5,012 nucleotides of DNA from an uncultured Ruminococcus sp. (GTDB lineage: Bacteria > Bacillota > Clostridia > Oscillospirales > Ruminococcaceae), in contig CANQCJ010000160.1 of the NCBI GenBank assembly GCA_947589205.1, forward strand, positions 1 through 5,012, given 5' to 3'. The notes below the pieces were generated by a model. It was not told the DNA's origin. It was given only the letters and a program-made list of their open reading frames with translations, and made no database searches. Of the stretch, positions 1 to 4,093 are shown one piece after another (position 1 is the stretch's first letter; every line of letters begins with the position of its first letter). Both the position numbers and the translations under genes were made by a program.

Positions 1-21
1 TAAAAGTTCCATTATAGTCAT
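1..21 (-). CDS. 5' end of a leftward gene, product unknown (partial)
   Basis: Only the first seven codons lie in the window, on the minus strand: Met-Thr-Ile-Met-Glu-Leu-Leu, running off the left edge. The start call rests on context. The ATG at 21-19 is preceded by GGAGGTG (complement of 28-34), with 8 bases between GGAGG and the ATG, close to ideal for a Firmicute. A consensus leftward promoter lies at 189-217, so the gene would have an mRNA leader of about 160 nt. A second in-frame ATG at 12-10 has no SD of its own. Seven residues are too few to assign a function. The gene is divergent from the Sm-like/truA transcription unit. Confidence 0.6.
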
Positions 22-28
22 TCAGCTC

Positions 29-44
29 ACCTCCCTGCGGAGGT
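29..44 (-). promoter_or_regulatory. Hairpin sequestering the SD of the leftward gene
   Basis: Read on the minus strand, ACCTCC (44-39), a GCAG loop and GGAGGT (34-29) form a perfect 6-bp stem. The 3' arm is the Shine-Dalgarno sequence of the ORF starting at 21. Folding would hide the SD, so translation of the leftward gene could depend on opening this stem. The pairing is visible in the sequence; its regulatory effect is inferred. Confidence 0.5.
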
Positions 45-53
45 TAATGAGTG

Positions 54-108
54 GAGTTTTGTGGTTTCGCGCAGCGAAATCGAGGTCATTGACCTCGAAA
101 CAAAACTC
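54..108. repeat. Branched palindromic element (outer stem plus two hairpins)
   Basis: GAGTTTTGT (54-62) pairs perfectly with ACAAAACTC (100-108). Inside lie two more perfect inverted repeats: TTTCGC/GCGAAA (65-70/74-79, loop GCA) and TCGAGGTCA/TGACCTCGA (80-88/90-98, one base between). Together they form a compact three-way junction with almost no unpaired bases. Such economy fits either a folded leader RNA or a copy of a small dispersed palindromic element. No second copy is present in this window, so repetition in the genome cannot be judged here. Confidence 0.55.
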
Positions 109-112
109 TGTG

Positions 113-160
113 GTCTGAGCGAAGCTCAGACGCCGCTCGCGCCTGCTGTACCGAGCTTCG
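113..160. repeat. Hairpin with a competing alternative stem
   Basis: GTCTGAGC (113-120), loop GAA, GCTCAGAC (124-131) is a perfect 8-bp hairpin. Part of it, CGAAGCTC (120-127), is also perfectly complementary to GAGCTTCG (153-160). The two stems share bases and cannot form together. This is the geometry expected of a two-state RNA switch, although short GC-rich palindromes can produce it by chance. Confidence 0.45.
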
Positions 161-188
161 CCCGATACTGCAATCGTTCTCAATTAAT

Positions 189-217
189 ATTATAACATCT
201 CTGTCGAACCCTGTCAA
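189..217 (-). promoter_or_regulatory. Leftward sigma-A promoter, perfect consensus
   Basis: On the minus strand, TTGACA (217-212), a 17-base spacer and TATAAT (194-189) match the housekeeping consensus exactly. TG one base ahead of the -10 makes it an extended -10 as well. The predicted start of transcription is near 182, giving the long structured leader of the gene that begins at 21. Confidence 0.8.
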
Positions 218-220
218 TAT

Positions 221-235
221 AAAAATTAAATTTTT
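221..235. promoter_or_regulatory. AT-rich palindrome between divergent promoters
   Basis: AAAAATT-A-AATTTTT is a perfect 7-bp inverted repeat centred on 228. It lies in the 28-bp gap between the back-to-back -35 boxes (217 and 246). It could be an operator or an UP-like A/T tract serving both promoters. A-T richness alone makes chance likely, so this is tentative. Confidence 0.25.
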
Positions 236-245
236 ACTCTGCCTA

Positions 246-274
246 TTGACAAAAACTAAAAACCGTGATATAAT
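246..274 (+). promoter_or_regulatory. Rightward sigma-A promoter, perfect consensus
   Basis: TTGACA (246-251), 17 bases, TATAAT (269-274), with TGA directly before the -10 (extended -10). Transcription should begin near 281. It is the only clear rightward promoter before truA, so it probably serves the short leader and, by read-through, the small-protein genes and truA. Confidence 0.85.
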
Positions 275-280
275 AAAACA

Positions 281-367
281 AACAGGACGACCGCCGCCGG
301 CGGTATCCTCCAAATATGACTATTTTTTAAATAGCCGCTGATGCACCAGATCGGCGGCTGTTTTTTT
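281..367 (+). ncRNA. Short terminated transcript: candidate small RNA or attenuator leader
   Basis: From the predicted start near 281 to the T-tract at 367 a transcript of about 87 nt would be made. It contains a 5' GC-rich hairpin (ACCGCC 290-295, loop GCC, GGCGGT 299-304, extended by AGGA/TCCT at 284-287/306-309), a single-stranded U-rich segment, and the terminator hairpin. No convincing ORF fits inside. It may be a stable small RNA, or a leader in which most transcripts stop before the downstream genes. No known RNA family is recognised. Confidence 0.45.
333..367 (+). terminator. Intrinsic terminator close to the promoter
   Basis: AGCCGCTGAT (333-342), loop GCACCAG, ATCGGCGGCT (350-359) gives a 10-bp stem with one G-U pair. 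G360 and seven Ts (361-367) follow. It stands about 52 nt after the predicted start and 108 nt before the first downstream ORF, so it acts as a leader terminator rather than at the end of a gene. Confidence 0.75.
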
Positions 368-474
368 CGTCAAATAAATCATGCGCCCGAGCTTTGTTCG
401 GACAACGGCTTATTTGAAAAATATCGGAAAGGAGTAGGCGCGGCTGAGTCAGGCAGCTGCTGCGGATCAAAAAA

Positions 475-594
475 ATGGCAGCATTCGGAAGAGACGATAG
501 ACTTTATAAATTGGAAGCAAGGATAAGACGGCTTGAATCACTGGTAAAAAATGGTAACGGGGGGTTCGATGTACTGGTTCGTCAAAGAGCTTAA
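475..594 (+). CDS. Small coiled-coil ORF, 39 aa, N-terminal half of a split Sm-like locus
   Basis: This 39-residue ORF is basic and has a clean heptad pattern: Leu10, Leu13, Ile17, Leu20 and Val24 at 3-4 spacing (ending LEARIRRLESLV), which is a short amphipathic helix. Its last 26 bases overlap the next ORF in the +1 frame. The single-chain paralog at 970-1317 has a helix of the same kind (residues 29-46) directly before the same C-terminal domain. This ORF is therefore best read as the displaced N-terminal part of one gene, either broken or joined by slippage at the six Gs at 559-564. The SD is poor (GCGGA at 462-466); a good AAAGGAG at 428-434 lies too far upstream. It may alternatively be expressed separately or not at all. 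Confidence 0.45.
   Translation: MAAFGRDDRLYKLEARIRRLESLVKNGNGGFDVLVRQRA
559..564 (+). other. Run of six Gs at the frame junction of the split gene
   Basis: GGGGGG occupies codons 29-30 of the 475 frame, immediately before the overlap with the 569 frame. Reading one G fewer gives Asn-Gly-Asn-Gly-Gly-Ser-Met-Tyr-Trp and fuses the two ORFs into a single 94-residue protein with the same order of parts as the paralog at 970. The run could be a slippage site, a recent mutation or a sequencing artefact. It also serves as the likely SD for the ATG at 569. Confidence 0.4.
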
Positions 595-760
595 AGGCAG
601 AACTGTGAATATTCGCGACGATAACGGCAACAGCATCAGAACGGCAAAGGTGCTCGATTGCGACGAGGAATGGCTCAAAATTGAAGAAAACAACGAAAAC
701 GGTTCGTCGGAAACGCTCATCAGACTTAGTATTATCAACGAGATCAATGTTGTCGGCTGA
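569..760 (+). CDS. Small Sm-like-looking protein, 63 aa
   Basis: The protein has 63 residues with the pattern ELKGRTV (7-13), then VLDCDEEWLKIE (28-39), then IRL (51-53) and a hydrophobic end. Alternating short strands around a Gly, an acidic D-x-DE-x-W-x-K-x-E turn and a closing strand suggest a small beta-barrel of the Sm/Hfq-like type, which commonly binds RNA. That assignment is by pattern only. The same signature recurs in residues 58-110 of the protein at 970, so the two are paralogs. I chose ATG 569 because GGGGGG stands 4 bases upstream. ATG 551 has no SD, but would matter if the two overlapping ORFs are read as one. A perfect hairpin follows two bases after the stop. Confidence 0.7.
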   Translation: MYWFVKELKGRTVNIRDDNGNSIRTAKVLDCDEEWLKIEENNENGSSETLIRLSIINEINVVG

Positions 761-761
761 A

Positions 762-795
762 CGGTCTCGTCTTAACCGGCGTTAAGACGAGACCG
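762..795 (+). other. Perfect 15-bp hairpin just after the stop codon
   Basis: CGGTCTCGTCTTAAC (762-776), loop CGGC, GTTAAGACGAGACCG (781-795) is a flawless 15-bp stem that begins two bases after the stop of the small Sm-like gene. No T-tract follows on either strand, so it is not a standard intrinsic terminator. It may be a 3'-protecting or processing hairpin between cistrons, or a protein or RNase site. Confidence 0.7.
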
Positions 796-969
796 CGGGC
801 TGCGCGAAAAATCGACGTTTTCAAACGTTTGTTTCTTTCAGCCGCTATGCCCGCAAGCATTTTTGGAGAAATTTTCATCGGATATTTGCAAAACCTAAGA
901 TCCGTTAAAAGAACAGCCGCGAAGCGGCGTTCCTCCATTAACATTTTTACATATAACGAGGGGAGAAAA
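796..969. other. Intergenic stretch without clear gene or promoter
   Basis: Between the hairpin and the next gene I see no convincing sigma-A promoter. The one clear structure is a hairpin at 911-932 (GAAC/GTTC plus GCCGC/GCGGC, loop GAA, one bulged A), which has no adjacent T-tract. Upstream in-frame codons of the 970 gene (from 829) lack an SD and look non-coding. The gene at 970 therefore probably depends on read-through from the promoter at 246. Confidence 0.4.
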
Positions 970-1317
970 ATGGAAATAGATACAATGGCTCTTGTCGCGG
1001 CGGCAGTGATGCTGGCGGTCATTTTGGCGAATGTCACAGGCTCTGCGGGGAAAATCGACAAGCTTAAACGAAAAATTGACGATATCGAACGTACGTTCAG
1101 GACGCTTGACGCATCGAAAGGGGTGGAGAGCATGAACAGACTTATTGCGGAGCTTAAAGGGAAAAAGGTTTCGTTGGAAACCTATGACGATTATTTTGAA
1201 GGCTTGATAGTCGACGCCGATGAGGATTGGGTAAAAATGGAAGATGATGATACCTGCAAGATAATAAGGCTGCGAGACATTAAAAACGTCGAGATAGTTA
1301 CCGAGAAGGCGGAATGA
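970..1317 (+). CDS. Membrane-anchored coiled-coil protein with C-terminal Sm-like-looking domain, 115 aa
   Basis: Three parts are visible. Residues 6-22 are a hydrophobic segment (Ala/Val/Leu/Met rich) fit for one transmembrane helix. Residues 29-46 form a regular heptad helix (Ile29, Leu32, Ile36, Ile39, Phe43, Leu46). Residues 58-110 carry the same pattern as the 63-aa protein at 569 (ELKGKKV, IVDADEDWVKME, IIRL, VEIV), suggesting a small beta-barrel. The start at 970 follows GAGGGGAG (958-965) by 4 bases; the longer ORF from 829 has no SD and would place unrelated residues before the membrane segment. The stop overlaps the truA start in ATGA, implying translational coupling. An internal start at 1132 could also release the soluble domain. 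The function is unknown; RNA binding at the membrane is only a guess. Confidence 0.75.
   Translation: MEIDTMALVAAAVMLAVILANVTGSAGKIDKLKRKIDDIERTFRTLDASKGVESMNRLIAELKGKKVSLETYDDYFEGLIVDADEDWVKMEDDDTCKIIRLRDIKNVEIVTEKAE
1117..1134 (+). promoter_or_regulatory. Possible internal ribosome binding site and start within the 970 gene
   Basis: AAAGGGGTG (1117-1125) precedes the in-frame ATG at 1132 (Met55), with 8 bases between the G run and the ATG. Starting here would give a 61-residue soluble protein beginning MNRLIAELKG, nearly the same size and start context as the 63-residue paralog (MYWFVKELKG). A match this good inside a coding region is suggestive, not proof. Confidence 0.35.
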
Positions 1318-2051
1318 TGCGGAATTTAAAGGTAAAAATGGCGTATAAAGGAACGGCGTATCACGGCTTTCAGCGGCAGAACAACGCTTACACCGTTCAG
1401 CAGGCGGTCGAGGACGCGCTTGGCGGGCTTCTGGGGGAAGGGGTCACCATATACGGCTGTTCCCGCACCGACAGCGGCGTTCACGCGCGGGAATTTTATT
1501 TCAATTTTTTCACGGAAAACCCCATAACCTGCCGCGGCGTGGTCTTTGGCACAAACGCGCTGCTTGACGACGACATTTCGCTGCTGACCTGCGAGGAGGT
1601 CCCGCCGGATTTCCACGCGCGTTACTGCTGCAGGGGCAAGGAATACGAGTACATTATCCACAACAGCGAGATAAAAGACCCGTTTTTCGCCGACACCGCT
1701 TACCGTTCTTGGTTCCCGATAGACGAACGTTTGTGCGACGAGGAATGCAGGCAATTCATAGGTCGGCAGGATTTCAAAGCGTTCGCTTCCGCCGACTGCG
1801 ACAAATCCGACACCGTCCGCACTATCTATGACTGCTCGGTGCGCCGAGAGGGTCAGCTCGTTATTTTCCGCGTCTCGGGAGACGGATTTTTGTACAACAT
1901 GGTGCGGATAATGGTCGGCACGCTTTTGAGCATAAACGAGGGCAAGCTCGAGCGCGGCGCGATAAGCCGCATAATCGCCTCTAAGGACCGCCGCCAAGCC
2001 GGCAGGACCGCGCCCGCCTGCGGATTGTATTTGAATAAGGTGTACTATTAG
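1314..2051 (+). CDS. truA: tRNA pseudouridine(38-40) synthase TruA
   Basis: TruA converts uridines 38-40 in the anticodon arm of many tRNAs to pseudouridine, without cofactor, in the cytoplasm. The 245 residues are near the family's usual length (E. coli about 270) and the landmark motifs are in order: AYKGTAYHGFQRQ (10-22); the catalytic loop SRTDSGVHA (50-58) with catalytic Asp53; PPDFHARY (97-104) with GKEYEY (108-113); GDGFLYNMVRIMVGTLL (189-205); and the C-terminal AGRTAPACGLYL (229-240). The catalytic loop begins Gly-Cys-Ser where Gly-Ser-Gly is common, a mild variant. The first ATG overlaps the previous stop as ATGA. The adjacent ATG at 1317 is equally possible and sits better relative to AAGG at 1306-1309. 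The gene probably shares a transcript with the small genes before it. Confidence 0.97.
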   Translation: MMRNLKVKMAYKGTAYHGFQRQNNAYTVQQAVEDALGGLLGEGVTIYGCSRTDSGVHAREFYFNFFTENPITCRGVVFGTNALLDDDISLLTCEEVPPDFHARYCCRGKEYEYIIHNSEIKDPFFADTAYRSWFPIDERLCDEECRQFIGRQDFKAFASADCDKSDTVRTIYDCSVRREGQLVIFRVSGDGFLYNMVRIMVGTLLSINEGKLERGAISRIIASKDRRQAGRTAPACGLYLNKVYY

Positions 2052-2110
2052 CGGCAGCCCGGATCTGCGCGCAGGCTGCGGAGGTTCGGAAAATATTTTT
2101 GATTTGCCTA

Positions 2111-2139
2111 TTGACAAAAGAGAGAAAACGCGCTATAAT
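2111..2139 (+). promoter_or_regulatory. Rightward sigma-A promoter, perfect consensus
   Basis: TTGACA (2111-2116), 17 bases, TATAAT (2134-2139). The predicted start is near 2146. It lies 60 bases after the truA stop and gives the membrane-propeller gene its own transcription. Unlike copy 1 it lacks the TG of an extended -10. Confidence 0.85.
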
Positions 2140-2145
2140 AAAATG

Positions 2146-2209
2146 AGAAGGTTTTTTTAAATTGGCTTTTGATATCAGCCGCTGATGTATCGGATCGGCG
2201 GCTTTTTTT
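2146..2209 (+). ncRNA. Short terminated transcript, copy 2
   Basis: The predicted transcript of about 64 nt starts near 2146, has a U-rich single-stranded part (GTTTTTTTAAAT) and ends at the terminator below. No ORF or known RNA family is evident. As with copy 1, it is either a small RNA or the prematurely terminated leader of the gene at 2260. Confidence 0.45.
2177..2209 (+). terminator. Intrinsic terminator close to the promoter, copy 2
   Basis: AGCCGCTGAT (2177-2186), loop GTATCGG, ATCGGCGGCT (2194-2203), with seven Ts at 2203-2209. Both arms equal those of the terminator at 333-359 base for base. It lies about 31 nt after the predicted start and 51 bases before the ATG at 2260. ATCAGC-C-GCTGAT (2174-2186) is also a near-palindrome over the 5' arm. 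Confidence 0.75.
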
Positions 2210-2259
2210 AGTAAATAGATCCATGCCGACAGACTAACAGAGAGGTGTAAAAAAACAAA

Positions 2260-3450
2260 ATGAACGACAACGAGCATCGGGCGGTGCATACAAATATAGA
2301 CTCCGTTCGGAAAAATGAGCGTTCTATACGCTATATGAAACGGCTGCTGGCGGTACTGATAGTCCTGTTTATCGGAATGGGGATCTATGTTTCCTATCCG
2401 TTCTGGCTGCCGAGACTCGAGGGGATCTTCGATAAGCCGTCTAAGACTATCGCTAATGACGGCGCGCTCGCTTCGGGGAATTTTCCTATCGAGGCCGAGG
2501 AAAGCGCGCAGCTCGGCATTATTAAGCAGGAGCTTGCGGTCGTTGACCTGCATACCGTCGCCTTTTATGACGCTAACGGCAAGCAGCGGTCGCAGTACGA
2601 CCACGATTATTCCAATCCCGCCGCAAGCGTGAGCGGCAAACGCGTGCTTGTCTGCGATATCGGAGCGCAGGGCTTTTCGCTTTTTAACAACAGCGGCAGC
2701 ATCTATTCAAAAACCGCCGAAAACGCGATACTTACTTCCGCTCTTTCGGAAAACGGCACGGCGGCAGTGGTGGTCTCCTCCAATAAATTTGCCTGCACCG
2801 CGCTGTTTTATAACAAAGAGGGCAAGCTCGTCTACCGCTACGACAGCGATCGGCGTATAACCTCCGTATACCTGGACGATAACGGCAAAAACGCGTACAT
2901 ATGTTCCTTTGATTCCGAAAACGGCAGCATTTTTTCACAGGTGACGGTGTTGGAGCTTGACAAGGACGGAGAAAAGGCGGTCAGCGACAAGCTCGACTGT
3001 CTCGCGCTTGGCTGCATTGAAAACGAAGCAGGCAATATCAGCGTCGTCGGTGACGACCGGATGTATGTTCTTGACGCCGACTGCAAAACGCTCAAGGAAT
3101 GCCGATACGGCGGCGATATAATTTGCTTTTCGCTCAACGAACGCTGCGCGGCGGCGGTCGTTTCCAACGGCGATAAAAATTCCTGTCGTCTGCTGCTCGC
3201 TTCCGCAGACGACGACAGCGAGAGCGGCTGCCGAGAAGCCGAAGGTGCGATAGCCGACCCGCGCCGTGTAAAGCTTTTTGACGACCGCGCGATAGTCCTC
3301 ACCGACAATTACGCCTACTCCTACGCCCTGACCGGCTCGCTTGCCGCCTCCGCAGAGCTTGAAAAGGAATACAAGGACTTAGCCCTTATAGATTCAAGTC
3401 TTTATCTTTTAGGCAGCAGAGGCATAGACAAGCTCAGCTTTGAAACTTAA
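2260..3450 (+). CDS. Single-pass membrane protein with beta-propeller-like outer domain (resembles DUF5711 family), 396 aa
   Basis: The first 28 residues are polar and basic (MKR at 26-28), followed by one hydrophobic helix (about 29-48, LLAVLIVLFIGMGIYVSYPF) and a large domain presumably outside the cell. That domain contains repeated short beta motifs (for example VAFYDANGKQ, FSLFNNSGSI, LFYNKEGKLV, MYVLDADCKTL) typical of beta-propeller or WD-like blades. I link it to the clostridial DUF5711-type proteins from memory of their architecture; no enzymatic motif is seen. The start follows GAGGTG (2242-2247) by 12 bases, slightly long; Met26 at 2335 has no SD. It has its own promoter with a leader terminator and ends at a strong shared terminator. 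A role in envelope sensing or scaffolding is a guess. Confidence 0.85.
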   Translation: MNDNEHRAVHTNIDSVRKNERSIRYMKRLLAVLIVLFIGMGIYVSYPFWLPRLEGIFDKPSKTIANDGALASGNFPIEAEESAQLGIIKQELAVVDLHTVAFYDANGKQRSQYDHDYSNPAASVSGKRVLVCDIGAQGFSLFNNSGSIYSKTAENAILTSALSENGTAAVVVSSNKFACTALFYNKEGKLVYRYDSDRRITSVYLDDNGKNAYICSFDSENGSIFSQVTVLELDKDGEKAVSDKLDCLALGCIENEAGNISVVGDDRMYVLDADCKTLKECRYGGDIICFSLNERCAAAVVSNGDKNSCRLLLASADDDSESGCREAEGAIADPRRVKLFDDRAIVLTDNYAYSYALTGSLAASAELEKEYKDLALIDSSLYLLGSRGIDKLSFET

Positions 3451-3456
3451 AAAACG

Positions 3457-3486
3457 GGGACTGCTCTTTGAAAGCAGTCCCTTTTT
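3457..3486. terminator. Bidirectional intrinsic terminator
   Basis: GGGACTGCT (3457-3465), a 7-base loop and AGCAGTCCC (3473-3481) form a 9-bp stem. TTTTT (3482-3486) follows on the plus strand and AAAAAA (3449-3454) precedes it, giving a T-tract for the minus strand. It ends both the rightward membrane gene (stop at 3450) and the leftward dnaX-ybaB-recR operon (stop at 3485). Confidence 0.92.
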
Positions 3487-4087
3487 AAATTTCATTCCTG
3501 TTCGCCAACGCCTTGTAAAGCGTAATTTCATCCGCATATTCGAGCATACCGCCTATCGGCAGGCCGAACGCTAAACGCGTGACCTTTACATCGAGGGGTT
3601 TGAGCAGCTTTGAAATGTACATCGCGGTAGCTTCGCCCTCTACGGTCGGATTGGTCGCCATAATGACCTCGCCGACGCTGCCGTCGATGCGCTTTAAAAG
3701 CTCTTTTATGCGCAGCTTGTCGGGCGTTACTCCGTCTATCGGCGAAATAAGCCCGTGAAGCACATGGTAAACACCGCCGTATTCCTTGGTGCGCTCGAAC
3801 GCGGCTATGTCCTTCGGCGTTTCGACGACGCAGATCGTCGCTTTGTCGCGGCGCGGGTCGGAGCAGATCGGACACAGCTCGTCCTCGGTAAAATTCTGGC
3901 AGATATCACAGCAGTGTACCGTCCTTTTAGCATTTAAAAGCGCGTCCGCAAAAGCTTTTACCTCGCTCTCCGGCATATTCATCACATGATACGCCAGCCG
4001 CTCGGCGGACTTTAGTCCGATACCGGGAAGCCTTGCGAACTGCTCGGAAAGCAGTATCAGCGGAAGCGCACTGTTCCTTTTATCCAT
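3485..4087 (-). CDS. recR: Recombination mediator protein RecR
   Basis: RecR works with RecO (and RecF) to load RecA on SSB-coated single-stranded DNA in gap repair. The 200 residues equal the usual family length. Visible parts are the helix-hairpin-helix LPGIGLKSAERLAYH (20-34), the zinc-finger cysteines Cys60-x2-Cys63-x8-Cys72-x2-Cys75, the TOPRIM domain opening with ICVVETPKD (Glu89), the ATNPTVEGEATA segment, and the C-terminal FGLPIGGMLEYADEITL. It is the last gene of the dnaX-ybaB-recR operon, 6 bases after the ybaB stop. No SD is visible in that gap or just before it, so translation is probably coupled to ybaB. Transcription ends at the terminator 4 bases past its stop. Confidence 0.98.
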   Translation of the reverse strand: MDKRNSALPLILLSEQFARLPGIGLKSAERLAYHVMNMPESEVKAFADALLNAKRTVHCCDICQNFTEDELCPICSDPRRDKATICVVETPKDIAAFERTKEYGGVYHVLHGLISPIDGVTPDKLRIKELLKRIDGSVGEVIMATNPTVEGEATAMYISKLLKPLDVKVTRLAFGLPIGGMLEYADEITLYKALANRNEI

Positions 4088-4093
4088 TTTATT

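Larger units (their letters stand above)
22..182 (-). promoter_or_regulatory. Structured 5' leader of the leftward gene
   Basis: This stretch lies between the predicted leftward transcription start (near 182) and the start codon at 21. It is full of inverted repeats: a stem at 113-131, a branched structure at 54-108, and a hairpin at 29-44 that covers the SD. I recognise no riboswitch or T-box consensus (no GGTGGNACC-type motif). It may be a cis-regulatory RNA. Alternatively, a dispersed palindromic repeat may have inserted between promoter and gene. The density of perfect stems is seen directly; regulation is inferred. Confidence 0.45.
241..384 (+). repeat. Promoter-terminator unit, copy 1
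   Basis: This segment is related to 2106-2226. The first 14 bases (GCCTATTGACAAAA) are identical, and 31 of the first 40 align. TTTTTTAAAT follows in both. The terminator hairpin block (333-359 versus 2177-2203) is 24 of 27 identical, with all differences in the loop. Similarity continues past the T-tract (AAATAAATC-ATGC versus AAATAGATCCATGC). Copy 1 has extra sequence between start site and terminator, including its own GC-rich hairpin at 284-309. Confidence 0.6.
2106..2226 (+). repeat. Promoter-terminator unit, copy 2
   Basis: Second copy of the unit at 241-384, with identical GCCTATTGACAAAA at the -35, the same 17-base spacing, the same terminator arms and a related tail after the T-tract. 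It lacks the GC-rich 5' hairpin of copy 1. The two copies stand before different genes, which argues for duplication or for a dispersed element rather than for linkage to one gene family. Confidence 0.6.

Noticed and set aside
86..313. Leftward ORF of 75 codons with a peptide resembling part of the leftward ORF at 1981-2604
   Set aside because: The shared peptide (RFLxFVNRQxKN) is only the reverse translation of the duplicated promoter sequence. The ORF also runs across a promoter and structured leader.
341..526. Rightward ORF of 61 codons
   Set aside because: It begins inside the terminator hairpin, has no SD, and its composition shows no recognisable domain. The good AAAGGAG at 428-434 is followed by no start codon at proper distance.
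911..932. Hairpin before the 970 gene as a terminator
   Set aside because: The stem is good, but the next T run (TTTTT at 945-949) is about 12 bases away, too far for intrinsic termination.
829..969. Upstream extension of the 970 gene to an ATG at 829
   Set aside because: There is no SD at 829, and the extension would translate a hairpin region and push the membrane helix away from the N-terminus, while 970 has a clear SD.
744..1133. Leftward ORF of 129 codons
   Set aside because: It crosses the 15-bp hairpin and lies antisense to the membrane-anchored small protein, with no family features.
2054..2079. Hairpin GCAGCC/GGCTGC after truA as its terminator
   Set aside because: The 6-bp stem has a 14-base loop and no adjacent T-tract, so it is too weak to call a terminator.
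1326..2117. Long leftward ORF of 263 codons opposite truA
   Set aside because: It is the antisense shadow of truA, which has all catalytic motifs; the shadow has no SD and no recognisable domain.
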